43,490 bases of DNA from an uncultured Lachnospiraceae bacterium. GTDB lineage: Bacteria; Bacillota_A; Clostridia; Lachnospirales; Lachnospiraceae. Under the pieces are notes generated by a model. The model saw only the letters and a program-made list of their open reading frames with translations. It ran no database searches and had not been told where the DNA came from. Below, one piece after another: positions 16,408-24,261 of this stretch. Positions within the stretch are counted from its first letter, which is position 1. Each line of letters starts with the position of its first letter. The stretch is from the NCBI GenBank assembly GCA_902801585.1, contig CADCIU010000021.1:1-43490 (forward strand). The letters are read 5' to 3'. A program made the position numbers and the translations under genes.

Positions 16408-18099
16408 ATGAGAAAAGCAATACCGACGATCGTGATCCTTATCCTGATCGGGGTTTTGGGAACGGTATTTTTCAGGACATATGTGGTGAAGTATTCCTAC
16501 AGCGCGGAAAAGGCGGATCTGAATGCCTATTACGGCGTAGAGGACGAGTCAGACTACCCGGTCGTGCTCGCGGATGCGCTCTCCGACTATCATGCAAAGA
16601 AGATCGATGACAGCTTTTATCTGCGCTATGAGGATGTCAGGGAGCTGCTTAACGACAGGTTTTATTATTCTGAGGCGGATCGGAAGCTGATGTACTGTCT
16701 GCCCGACACGCGCGTCACAGCTGCCGAAGGGCAGGATGTGTGGACAGACTCCTCGGGAAAGGAGAATAAAGAGGCATATAAGATCTGCGCGGAACAGGAC
16801 GGGACCGTGTACGTTGCACTGGATTTTGTCCTCAAATACAGCAATTTTTCCTATGAGACATTCACTGAGCCGAACCGTATGCGCATCTATACGGAGTGGG
16901 GCGAACGGCAGGAAGCCGACGTCACGAAAACCACAAACCTCAGAGTCTCCGGCGGCGTTAAGAGCGAAGTGATCGCAGAGGTGCCGGAGGGAAGCCGGGT
17001 GATCGTTCTTGAACGAATGGACAACTGGAGCAAAATAGAGACGGAGGATGCACTGATCGGCTATATCGAGAACCGAAAGATGACAGAGCCCGTCACCGCG
17101 GCGACGACACCTGTGACGACCTATACGGAACCGGAATATAAGCGCACGGCGCCGGACGGCAAAGTCAATATGGTATGGCACAATATCGCCGGCGCTGCAG
17201 GAAATGTCACGCTGGCAGACCGGATCGACAAGACCCGCTCCGTCAATGTTGTATCGCCCACGTGGTTCTGTGTGCTCAATGAGGACGGCAGCGTTGAAAA
17301 GCGTGCTACCCAGGATTATGTAGATGCTTGTCACGCAAGAGGCATGCAGGTTTGGGCTGTACTTGACAATTTCACCGGCCCGAGCGGTGTGCAGCAGGCC
17401 TTCCTCGAATCGGATCTGTCCCGGAGCGCGGTCATCTCGACAGTGACTCAGACTGTGAAAGAGATGGGCATCGAGGGGATCAATGTCGATATCGAAGGTA
17501 TTGACGCGGAGCACGGGGAGGACTTTATCGAATTTGTCAGAGAGCTCTCGATCGAATGCCGCAAGGACGGGATCATACTTTCCGTCGACAATTACGTGCC
17601 TTATAATTTCAATGATTATTACCGTATCGATGAGCAGGGCGTATTCTGTGATTATGTCGTGATCATGGGATATGATGAGCATTATGCGGGAAGCCAGGAG
17701 CCGGGCAGCGTCGCATCTCTGGATTATGTGACCTACGGGATCGAAGAGGCGCTCAAAGAGGTGCCCGCTTCGAAGCTGATCAACGGAGTCCCGTTCTACT
17801 CAAGAGTATGGAAAACGACGAACGAGGGCGTGACCAGCGAAGCATACGGCATGAATGAGGTCCAGAAGTTCATCACCAATCACAACATGGAAGTGGAGTG
17901 GAACGGTGCCGTGGGCCAGAATTACGCGGAATCCCACGAGGATGACGCCACGTACCAGATCTGGGTGGAAGACGCGGAATCCATTGAGAAGAAGCTGGAG
18001 GTCATGGAAGCGCATGACATTACGGGCGTTGCGGAGTGGTGCCTTGGCATGGAGAGCGAGGAGACCTGGGAAGTCATCGAAGCGTATATGAATCGCTGA
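16408..18099 (+). CDS. Membrane-anchored GH18 glycosidase with SH3 domain
   Basis: Predicted wall-active glycoside hydrolase family 18 enzyme, probably an N-acetylglucosaminidase acting on peptidoglycan. The 563-residue product has an N-terminal membrane helix (about 4-22) and a stalk-like domain (about 50-165). A bacterial SH3 domain (about 172-225) carries TNLRVSGGVKSEVIAEV and DNWSKIE. The GH18 barrel runs from about 253 to 563. The catalytic strand reads GINVDIEGI with D361 and E363, and MGYDEHYAG (420-428) supports the family. AAAGGAG at 16393-16399 fixes the start; an upstream in-frame extension is rejected. Similar proteins occur among spore-cortex hydrolases, but a vegetative role is equally possible. 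Confidence 0.88.
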   Translation: MRKAIPTIVILILIGVLGTVFFRTYVVKYSYSAEKADLNAYYGVEDESDYPVVLADALSDYHAKKIDDSFYLRYEDVRELLNDRFYYSEADRKLMYCLPDTRVTAAEGQDVWTDSSGKENKEAYKICAEQDGTVYVALDFVLKYSNFSYETFTEPNRMRIYTEWGERQEADVTKTTNLRVSGGVKSEVIAEVPEGSRVIVLERMDNWSKIETEDALIGYIENRKMTEPVTAATTPVTTYTEPEYKRTAPDGKVNMVWHNIAGAAGNVTLADRIDKTRSVNVVSPTWFCVLNEDGSVEKRATQDYVDACHARGMQVWAVLDNFTGPSGVQQAFLESDLSRSAVISTVTQTVKEMGIEGINVDIEGIDAEHGEDFIEFVRELSIECRKDGIILSVDNYVPYNFNDYYRIDEQGVFCDYVVIMGYDEHYAGSQEPGSVASLDYVTYGIEEALKEVPASKLINGVPFYSRVWKTTNEGVTSEAYGMNEVQKFITNHNMEVEWNGAVGQNYAESHEDDATYQIWVEDAESIEKKLEVMEAHDITGVAEWCLGMESEETWEVIEAYMNR

Positions 18100-18140
18100 C
18101 GGTGTCACGATATTGATCAGAAAGGTAAGAATGAATACTG

Positions 18141-18179
18141 CCGGAACACGGTTTAGGACCCGCATGTAAAGCGTTCCGG
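18141..18179 (+). repeat. Stem-loop before ywlC sharing a motif with 16227-16292
   Basis: Arms of nine bases (18141-18149, 18171-18179, one mismatch) enclose GGACCCGCATG. The same 11-mer, again followed by GCGTTCC, lies in the stem-loop on the other side of the GH18 gene. The right arm lies just upstream of the ywlC ribosome site. Confidence 0.55.
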
Positions 18180-18192
18180 AGTGAAGGAGATC

Positions 18193-19278
18193 ATGACAAC
18201 AGAGTATATCGTATTGAATGAGGAAGAGCCGGATCCGGAAGTGATCCGGCGCGCCGGGAAGATCATCAAGGACGGCGGACTGGTGGCTTTTCCGACGGAG
18301 ACTGTCTACGGACTGGGCGGTGATGCGCTCAGCCCTGCGTCATCGAAGAAGATTTATGAGGCGAAGGGGCGTCCTTCCGATAATCCGCTGATCGTGCATA
18401 TATGCAGAATGGAAGATTTGGAGCCGATCGTGAGTGAAATACCGGATCAGGCGCGAGAGCTGGCAAAGGCATTCTGGCCGGGACCGCTCACCATGATCTT
18501 CAAAAAGAGCGAACTGGTCCCGCGGGAGACGACGGGAGGCCTCGATACGGTGGCGGTTCGTTTTCCGAGCAATCGCATCGCGAGCGCCCTGATCGATGCG
18601 GCGGGAGGCTATATTGCAGCGCCCAGTGCCAACAGGTCCGGCAGGCCGAGTCCCACATTGGCAAAATACTGCTTGGAGGATCTGGACGGCAGAGTGGAGA
18701 TGATCATTGACGGCGGACAGGTCGGGATCGGCCTGGAGTCCACGATCATCGACCTGACGGAAGGGGAGCCTACGATCCTGCGCCCGGGCTATATCACCGG
18801 AAACATGCTGGCGGACATTCTGGGGAAAGTGGAAGTGGACCGGACGCTGATCACACCGGATTCGGGAATCGCACCCAAGGCCCCCGGGATGAAATACAGA
18901 CATTACGCACCCAAAGGCGAGCTGGTGATCTTCGAGGGCGAGCGGCAGAAGGTCGTGGACGGGATCAACGAAGCGGTGCGCCGGCGGAAAGCGCTCGGCA
19001 GAAAAACCGGCGTGATCTGTACGGACGAGACCAGGGAGCTGTACGATGCGGATTGCGTCAAGAGCGTGGGGAAAAGGAGCGACGCGCAGAGTATTGCGCG
19101 GGAACTCTTTAGGATCCTCAGAGAGTTTGACGATGAACAGGCAGAGTATATTTACTCGGAGTCATTCCGGGAAGGGGATCTGGGGCAGGCGATCATGAAC
19201 CGCCTGATGAAAGCTGCGGGACACAAGGTGATCGACCCGGATCATGCGGACCGAGCGTTTATAAAGAGCTTATCCTGA
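18193..19278 (+). CDS. ywlC: Threonylcarbamoyl-AMP synthase (Sua5/YwlC)
   Basis: This enzyme makes threonylcarbamoyl-AMP from threonine, bicarbonate and ATP, the first step of the t6A tRNA modification. Residues about 15-205 form the YrdC domain: [31 protein letters not shown] and [13 protein letters not shown]. Residues about 230-361 are the C-terminal Sua5 domain, starting after [13 protein letters not shown]. The total of 361 residues fits the long Sua5 form. The ATG at 18193 is preferred because GAAGGAG directly precedes it; the GTG at 18181 overlaps that site. Confidence 0.95.
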   Translation: MTTEYIVLNEEEPDPEVIRRAGKIIKDGGLVAFPTETVYGLGGDALSPASSKKIYEAKGRPSDNPLIVHICRMEDLEPIVSEIPDQARELAKAFWPGPLTMIFKKSELVPRETTGGLDTVAVRFPSNRIASALIDAAGGYIAAPSANRSGRPSPTLAKYCLEDLDGRVEMIIDGGQVGIGLESTIIDLTEGEPTILRPGYITGNMLADILGKVEVDRTLITPDSGIAPKAPGMKYRHYAPKGELVIFEGERQKVVDGINEAVRRRKALGRKTGVICTDETRELYDADCVKSVGKRSDAQSIARELFRILREFDDEQAEYIYSESFREGDLGQAIMNRLMKAAGHKVIDPDHADRAFIKSLS

Positions 19279-19331
19279 GCAACAACCAGCAGGGATTTGA
19301 AATATTTTTACAAACAGAGTGGAGGAGTAAA

Positions 19332-19961
19332 ATGGCAAAAGTAGTAATCATGGATCACCCGATGATCAAGCACAAGATCGGACTGATCCGCCGCAAAGAG
19401 ATCGGCACAAAGGAATTTCGTGAGACGATCGGTGAGATCGCGATGCTTGAGTGCTATGAAGCGACCAGAAATCTGGAACTGGAGGATGTAGAGGTGGAGA
19501 CACCGATCTGCAAGACAACAGTCCAGGAGATCAAGGGCAAAAAACTGGCAGTCGTTCCGATCCTCAGGGCAGGCCTTGGAATGGTCGACGGAATGCTTAC
19601 GATGATCCCCGCCGCGAAGGTTGGACATATCGGCCTTTACAGGGATCCGGAAACACTCGCTCCGGTAGAGTATTACTGCAAGCTTCCGGCTGATTGTGCA
19701 GAGAGAGAGATCTTTGTGGTCGATCCTATGCTTGCGACAGGCGGGTCCGCGCTTGCGGCGGTAGAGCTGCTCAAAAAGCACGGCTGCAGAAAGCTGCATT
19801 TCCTGTGCATCATAGCGGCACCGGAAGGCGTGAAGGCCTTTACCGAGGCGCATCCCGATGTCGACCTCTATATCGGCGCGCTGGATGAGCACCTCAACGA
19901 TCACGGCTATATCGTTCCCGGTCTGGGCGATGCGGGAGACCGTATTTTCGGCACCAAGTAA
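19332..19961 (+). CDS. upp: Uracil phosphoribosyltransferase
   Basis: It salvages uracil by joining it to PRPP to give UMP. The 209-residue protein is of standard length. The PRPP-binding loop [19 protein letters not shown] is at about 127-145, and the uracil-binding [18 protein letters not shown] forms the C-terminus. GGAGG precedes the ATG by 5 nt. It lies between ywlC and comEB on the same strand, so pyrimidine salvage genes are neighbours here. Confidence 0.97.
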   Translation: MAKVVIMDHPMIKHKIGLIRRKEIGTKEFRETIGEIAMLECYEATRNLELEDVEVETPICKTTVQEIKGKKLAVVPILRAGLGMVDGMLTMIPAAKVGHIGLYRDPETLAPVEYYCKLPADCAEREIFVVDPMLATGGSALAAVELLKKHGCRKLHFLCIIAAPEGVKAFTEAHPDVDLYIGALDEHLNDHGYIVPGLGDAGDRIFGTK

Positions 19962-20014
19962 AACACCGGCTGCGCCGGAAGACCGGACCCCGTGGTCCGA
20001 TTCGGCGGTGCGAT

Positions 20015-20051
20015 AAGGTGGTTCAAAAGGTGGTTCAATATGGAGGTTCAA
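20015..20051 (+). repeat. Short tandem repeat carrying the comEB ribosome site
   Basis: AAGGTGGTTCAA occurs twice in tandem (20015-20026, 20027-20038), followed by a third variant copy (20039-20051) whose GGAGG is the ribosome site of comEB. The repeats give extra GGTGG stretches close to the start codon. Confidence 0.8.
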
Positions 20052-20052
20052 T

Positions 20053-20550
20053 ATGGCTGTCAAGATGACTCCCAAGCGAAGCGATTATATCACATGGGAC
20101 GAGTATTTTATGGGAGTGGCCCAGCTGTCGGCGCTGCGGTCCAAGGACCCCAACACACAGGTGGGATCCTGCATTGTCAGTGAAAAGAATAAGATCCTTT
20201 CGATGGGATATAACGGCTTTCCGACGGGGTGCTCGGACGACGATTTCCCCTGGGCGAGAGAGGGCTCGCCCCTGGACACCAAGTATCCGTTCGTCACACA
20301 TAGTGAGCTGAATGCGATCCTGAACTATCGGGGCGGAAGTCTCGAGGGTGCAAAGCTGTATGTCTCGCTGTTTCCCTGCAATGAATGCGCCAAGGCGATC
20401 ATCCAGTGCGGGATCCGGACCGTTGTCTATGACAGCGACAAATACGCGGCCTCCGACATGACGATCGCCAGCAAGCGCATGTTTGATGCGGCGGGCGTCA
20501 GGTATTATCAGTATCAGAGAACGGGAAGAGTCGTGGAAGTAGAGCTGTAA
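20053..20550 (+). CDS. comEB: dCMP deaminase (ComEB family)
   Basis: It converts dCMP to dUMP, feeding dTMP synthesis. The 165-residue protein has the zinc-dependent deaminase signature: HSELNAI (zinc histidine and catalytic glutamate) at about 79-85 and PCNECAKAI at about 109-117. The N-terminal nucleotide-binding part includes DPNTQVGSCIV. GGAGG lies 7 nt before the ATG within a tandem repeat. It lies downstream of upp. A strong terminator follows. Competence function should not be inferred from the gene name. Confidence 0.93.
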   Translation: MAVKMTPKRSDYITWDEYFMGVAQLSALRSKDPNTQVGSCIVSEKNKILSMGYNGFPTGCSDDDFPWAREGSPLDTKYPFVTHSELNAILNYRGGSLEGAKLYVSLFPCNECAKAIIQCGIRTVVYDSDKYAASDMTIASKRMFDAAGVRYYQYQRTGRVVEVEL

Positions 20551-20594
20551 TTAACTGTAATTAAGAAGCGTCTTACGAGCGCGCACAAACAAAT

Positions 20595-20643
20595 AAGGGG
20601 CTTCCGCCGCGGGAAAATACTGTTTCCGCGGCGGAAGCCCCTT
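20595..20643. terminator. Bidirectional terminator between comEB and prs
   Basis: A very long stem (20595-20616 with 20623-20643, one bulged G) ends in CCCCTTT on the plus strand and CCCCTTATTT on the minus strand. It separates two convergent genes. Confidence 0.9.
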
Positions 20644-20657
20644 TGACATTGCCTTTG

Positions 20658-21872
20658 TTAATTGAATTCGAAATCAACACCCTCTTTGCGGGCTTCGTTG
20701 TACTTTTCTACGATGGTCCAGATCTTCTCCTTGGGATCGAGCAGATCGCTGATCGAACTGTCGTGATTGAGCGTGTCGATCAGGTAGGCGATGTATTTGC
20801 TCATGTCGCAGCTTGCGTACCAGGGACGATCCTGCAGCTCGGGCTTCTGATAGATCAGGTTGGTGGTGAAGACCTTGTCAATGATCTTTCTCTCAAATGC
20901 GTCGTCAAATTTATCGATGCCGTCGGTAAAGAGTCCGAAGGTCACGAAAATGAAGACTCTGCGGGCTTTGCGCTTTTTGAGTGCGCTGGCAACTTCGAGA
21001 ATGCTGTCGCCGGAGGAGAGCATGTCATCGATGACGATCATGTCTTTGCCCTCCACGCTGGAGCCAAGGAACTCGTGCGCTACGACCGGGTTGACGCCGT
21101 TGACGATACGAGTGTAGTCGCGGCGCTTATAGAACATACCCATATCGAGACCGAGCACGTTGGCATAATAGATCGCACGCTTCATGCCGCCTTCATCAGG
21201 GCTGATGATCAGCATGTGATCGTTGTCGATCTGAAGGTCATTGACATTGCGCAGAAGACTCTTGATAAACTGATAGACCGGCTGGACGGTGTCAAAGCCG
21301 TTGAGAGGGATCGCGTTCATGACGCGGGGATCATGCGCGTCAAAAGTGAGAATGTTGTCGACACCCATGCGCACAAGCTCCTGAAGCGCGATCGCGCAGT
21401 CGAGGGACTCCCGGGCGGTGCGCTTGTGCTGGCGGCTCTCATAGAGATAAGGCATGATCACTGTGATCCTGCGGGCCTTTCCGCCGATGGAAGCGATGAC
21501 TCTCTTGAGGTTCTGGAAGTGATCGTCGGGAGACATATGATTCTGGAATCCGAACATTTTATATGTCTCGCTGTAGTTGACAACGTCGGTGAGGAGATAG
21601 AGGTCCATACCTCTTACGGACTGTGAGAGAACGCCTTTTCCTTCTCCGGTCCCAAAGCGGGGAAGATTACAGTCAACGATATAGGAGGGACGATTATAGC
21701 CGATATAGGCAAGGGAATCCTTGTGCTCGCTCTCACGCTCTGCTCTCCAATTCGTGAGATAGTAATCGATTTCCGAAGCCATCACTTCGCAGCCTTTGAC
21801 GGGGATAATGCCCAGAGCGCCTGTCGGCATAGTATCCAGATGTCGCTTATCGTGTAGTTTGATTGGTTCCAT
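20658..21872 (-). CDS. prs: Ribose-phosphate pyrophosphokinase, long form
   Basis: It makes PRPP from ribose 5-phosphate and ATP; PRPP is used by upp and pncB, also encoded here. The 404-residue chain is longer than the usual ~315. Recognisable motifs are RITVIMPYLYESRQ (catalytic-loop region), LTFDAHDPRV, IISPDEGG and the PRPP loop VIDDMLSSGDS. The extra length lies in the N-terminal 90 residues and a C-terminal tail. The start is set by GAGGA 6 nt upstream of MEPIKLHDKR. An in-frame upstream extension to 21932 lacks such a site. This long variant occurs in clostridial relatives. Confidence 0.85.
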   Translation of the reverse strand: MEPIKLHDKRHLDTMPTGALGIIPVKGCEVMASEIDYYLTNWRAERESEHKDSLAYIGYNRPSYIVDCNLPRFGTGEGKGVLSQSVRGMDLYLLTDVVNYSETYKMFGFQNHMSPDDHFQNLKRVIASIGGKARRITVIMPYLYESRQHKRTARESLDCAIALQELVRMGVDNILTFDAHDPRVMNAIPLNGFDTVQPVYQFIKSLLRNVNDLQIDNDHMLIISPDEGGMKRAIYYANVLGLDMGMFYKRRDYTRIVNGVNPVVAHEFLGSSVEGKDMIVIDDMLSSGDSILEVASALKKRKARRVFIFVTFGLFTDGIDKFDDAFERKIIDKVFTTNLIYQKPELQDRPWYASCDMSKYIAYLIDTLNHDSSISDLLDPKEKIWTIVEKYNEARKEGVDFEFN

Positions 21873-21963
21873 GAATGGTCCTCGCTTTCTGGCTAATAGG
21901 GAGTATTGATCATCTTTATGAAAACTCCGCACTCAGGCGGCCGTTTCATTTTACTGTTGCTTT

Positions 21964-22956
21964 TTAAGGATGCTTTGCGGTGTTTCTCTGCCTCATTTTG
22001 AGGAGGCGGATATCATTTCCGGTCAGTTTATAGAGCTCGTAGTGATTCGTGATCCTGGAAAACACGCGGTCGGAATACCGGGACTGCAGCTCTCTCAGAG
22101 AGAGGTTTGTTGAGATCACGGTCGACCGGCGGTTCAGGAACCGCTCATTCAGGCATGTAAAAAGCTGAGACGAGATAAACTGGTTAGTGAGCTCCGTTCC
22201 CAGGTCATCGATGATCAGAAGATCACAATGATAGAGATCGGAGGTGAAGCCCCGCAGTTCCTCCTTCGTCTTTACGTCAAAGGAATACTGGGAGAGCTTA
22301 TCAAACAGGGCAGCAGCACTGAAATACAGGACGGAGTGTCCGCTTTCAAGAAGTTCCCTCGCTATGCACACAGACAGAAAGGATTTTCCTGTGCCCACTG
22401 TACCGTAGAGATAAATATTCCGGAACGTGCGGTCAAATTCCTCAGCCATGCGGCGGCATGCAGCCGAGGCGACGCGGAATCTCTGGAGATCCTCGCCTTT
22501 GTAATAGGACTCGGAGAGATTGTCAAAATTCTGCTCTTTTACAAGCTCCTGCAGATGGGACTGACTGTACAGGAGCTCGATCTCCCGGCGCCTGAAGCAG
22601 CGGCATTTCTGATTTCCTATATAGCCGGTATCTCTGCAGAGAGGGCATTCGTATTTTTCGTCGAGGTAGTCCTCGGGATAGCCGTGTTCACGCAGGAGCC
22701 GCTTTTTCTGCTCGGAGATCTGATCCAGTTCGGAACGCACCGATAAGGGAGAAACAGAGCGCCCGGCTCCTTTTTCTCCCAGTCTGGCACGAAGATATCC
22801 TGCCGCGATCCCGGAAACGCTTCCGCTCAGATCGCGAAACTCGGGAATCTTCGCGAATATTTCATCGCGGCGCTGCTGGCTGAGCTGCCGGCTGCGGCTC
22901 TGTCTGAGCATATAGCCCCGCATGATCTCGTCATATTGCTCTCTGGTCAGTGACAC
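21964..22956 (-). CDS. dnaI: Helicase loader DnaI (AAA+ ATPase)
   Basis: DnaI loads the replicative helicase in Firmicutes. The 330-residue protein has an N-terminal helicase-binding region with a zinc-binding set, CPLCRDTGYIGNQKCRC (about 101-117). The AAA+ domain has Walker A GTVGTGKS and Walker B LLIIDDLGTE. The GTG start is preceded by GAAGGAG. dnaD lies 33 nt upstream on the same strand, so the two form a primosome operon. The helicase itself is encoded at 4640-5974. Confidence 0.9.
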   Translation of the reverse strand: MSLTREQYDEIMRGYMLRQSRSRQLSQQRRDEIFAKIPEFRDLSGSVSGIAAGYLRARLGEKGAGRSVSPLSVRSELDQISEQKKRLLREHGYPEDYLDEKYECPLCRDTGYIGNQKCRCFRRREIELLYSQSHLQELVKEQNFDNLSESYYKGEDLQRFRVASAACRRMAEEFDRTFRNIYLYGTVGTGKSFLSVCIARELLESGHSVLYFSAAALFDKLSQYSFDVKTKEELRGFTSDLYHCDLLIIDDLGTELTNQFISSQLFTCLNERFLNRRSTVISTNLSLRELQSRYSDRVFSRITNHYELYKLTGNDIRLLKMRQRNTAKHP

Positions 22957-22989
22957 AAATACTCCTTCGGACCTTTGGTCCCGGCAGGA

Positions 22990-23913
22990 TCAGTTGCCGA
23001 GGATCTCCTTTTCCAGCTGATCAAAATCGTACTGGTTCTGTTCGAACTGATTGAACGGATTGGCAGAAGACCTGACACCTGCGATACCGCGCTTGTTCTT
23101 TCCGAAACTCGATACGGCGCGTTCGGCCTGTTTGGGCGTTGTGATCCCGTTTTCTGCCCAGTTGACCGCCACTTTCTCGATATAGCGGAAATCCTTCTTG
23201 CCTCTGTCGATACAGTACTGAAGCAGGTAATCGATCAGAGAATCGGAGAAGTGAAGCTGCTCGGAGATAAAGTACACGGTCTCGATCTCGCCCGGTGCCA
23301 GAGGTTTGCCGATATACTGCTCGATCACAAACAAGAGCTGAGCCCTTTTGGCGCTGCTCTTAAAGGCTTCCACAGAGGCGGCGTCCGAATATCGGGAAGA
23401 TCCGGCGGGAACCGGATCGGCCGCTTTGCGCTCCGCCGGTTCATACGCAGCGGCATGCTGCGCGGGGATCGCCATCTGCCTCAGACGGGGAACCGTGTGA
23501 ACGGAAGAAGGCTTGTCAGCAGCGGTTTCCTCGGGCGGATCCTGACGGAACAGCTCCTCCGATGCGGCGGACTGCGCCGGCAGGGACCTGAAGGGAACAG
23601 GAAAAGGTTTTGCGCTCTGATCGGCCCCGGGGGAGATCATGTGCAATGATGAAATATCCCCGTCTCCATCGAATTCGAGAGCGATCAGGCCGCGCTTTTC
23701 CCAATAACGCAGAGAACGCAGGACTTCTTTTTCCGTATGGTTGAACTGGTCAGCCATGTCGGAAATACTTGTCGACTTGCCGGCATTCATCATACGCAGC
23801 AGATACAGATAGACTTTGAGCTGCGCATCGTTGGCGTCCCTCATATATTGATCAATGAAAATATTCGAGATCAGGGTGGAACCCGGATCGAATTCGCTGT
23901 AAACCGTGAACAC
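22990..23913 (-). CDS. dnaD: DnaD-domain primosome protein
   Basis: DnaD-type proteins act with DnaI in primosome assembly during replication initiation and restart. In the 307-residue product, residues about 1-100 form a winged-helix domain (YLLRMMNAGKSTSISDMADQF, EKEVLRSLRYWEKRGLI). The middle (about 115-175) is a Pro/Ala/Ser-rich linker. Residues about 190-270 form the DnaD domain, with YIGKPLAPGEIETVYFISEQL and a YIEKVAVNWAENGI motif. The GTG at 23913, with GGGAGG 8 nt upstream, is chosen over longer starts. A promoter lies at 24041-24068 and DnaA boxes lie further upstream. Confidence 0.88.
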   Translation of the reverse strand: MFTVYSEFDPGSTLISNIFIDQYMRDANDAQLKVYLYLLRMMNAGKSTSISDMADQFNHTEKEVLRSLRYWEKRGLIALEFDGDGDISSLHMISPGADQSAKPFPVPFRSLPAQSAASEELFRQDPPEETAADKPSSVHTVPRLRQMAIPAQHAAAYEPAERKAADPVPAGSSRYSDAASVEAFKSSAKRAQLLFVIEQYIGKPLAPGEIETVYFISEQLHFSDSLIDYLLQYCIDRGKKDFRYIEKVAVNWAENGITTPKQAERAVSSFGKNKRGIAGVRSSANPFNQFEQNQYDFDQLEKEILGN

Positions 23914-24040
23914 TTCACGAACCTCCCGTTTCCCTGCACAAAGAATACTCCGGCAGAACAGCCTGCCGCGCAAATCGATTTCTGTAACAGAGGATATTAT
24001 GTCTAAAGCTCAAGTCGAGCAGTCCATGATGGATAAATTC

Positions 24041-24068
24041 AGTATAGCATACGCATGAATTCGGTGAA
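24041..24068 (-). promoter_or_regulatory. Promoter of dnaD-dnaI
   Basis: On the minus strand, TTCACC (24063-24068), a 16-nt spacer and the extended -10 TGCTATACT (-10 hexamer at 24041-24046) form a plausible sigma-A promoter 128 nt before the dnaD start. Confidence 0.65.
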
Positions 24069-24090
24069 AATGGACATTTTGCCCATAATA

Positions 24091-24113
24091 CTTCTGCAAG
24101 GGACCTGCAGAAG
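24091..24113. promoter_or_regulatory. Inverted repeat upstream of the dnaD promoter
   Basis: CTTCTGCA (24091-24098) and TGCAGAAG (24106-24113) flank seven bases, just upstream of the dnaD -35 box. The T-tract is on the wrong side for a terminator on the minus strand, so an operator is more likely. Confidence 0.45.
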
Positions 24114-24127
24114 AAAAAAACCTTCGC

Positions 24128-24244
24128 TTGTGGACAATGTGGATAAAGCGGATGCATCTTCCGAGAACCGATAATAAGCCGTTTTCGGAAATGGGAGATA
24201 TCCACATGGCGGCGCGGGCCGTTTTATGGGGAAGTTGTGGATAA
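24128..24244. promoter_or_regulatory. DnaA-box cluster between murC and dnaD
   Basis: Two exact DnaA boxes (TGTGGATAA, the complement of TTATCCACA) lie at 24138-24146 and 24236-24244. Near matches are TTGTGGACAA (24128-24137) and ATATCCACA (24198-24206). The two exact boxes sit in an identical 14-mer, TGTGGATAAAGCGG, repeated 98 bp apart. The cluster lies 60-180 bp upstream of the dnaD promoter. DnaA probably binds here, either controlling dnaD-dnaI or titrating DnaA. Confidence 0.75.
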
Positions 24245-24261
24245 AGCGGGGGGACGGGGTC

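Noticed and set aside
24091..24113. Terminator before dnaD
   Set aside because: On the minus strand the T-run precedes the hairpin, and on the plus strand an A-run follows it. Neither fits a terminator.
24128..24244. Chromosomal origin oriC
   Set aside because: dnaA and dnaN are not adjacent, and only four boxes without an obvious AT-rich unwinding stretch are visible. A regulatory or titration site is more likely.
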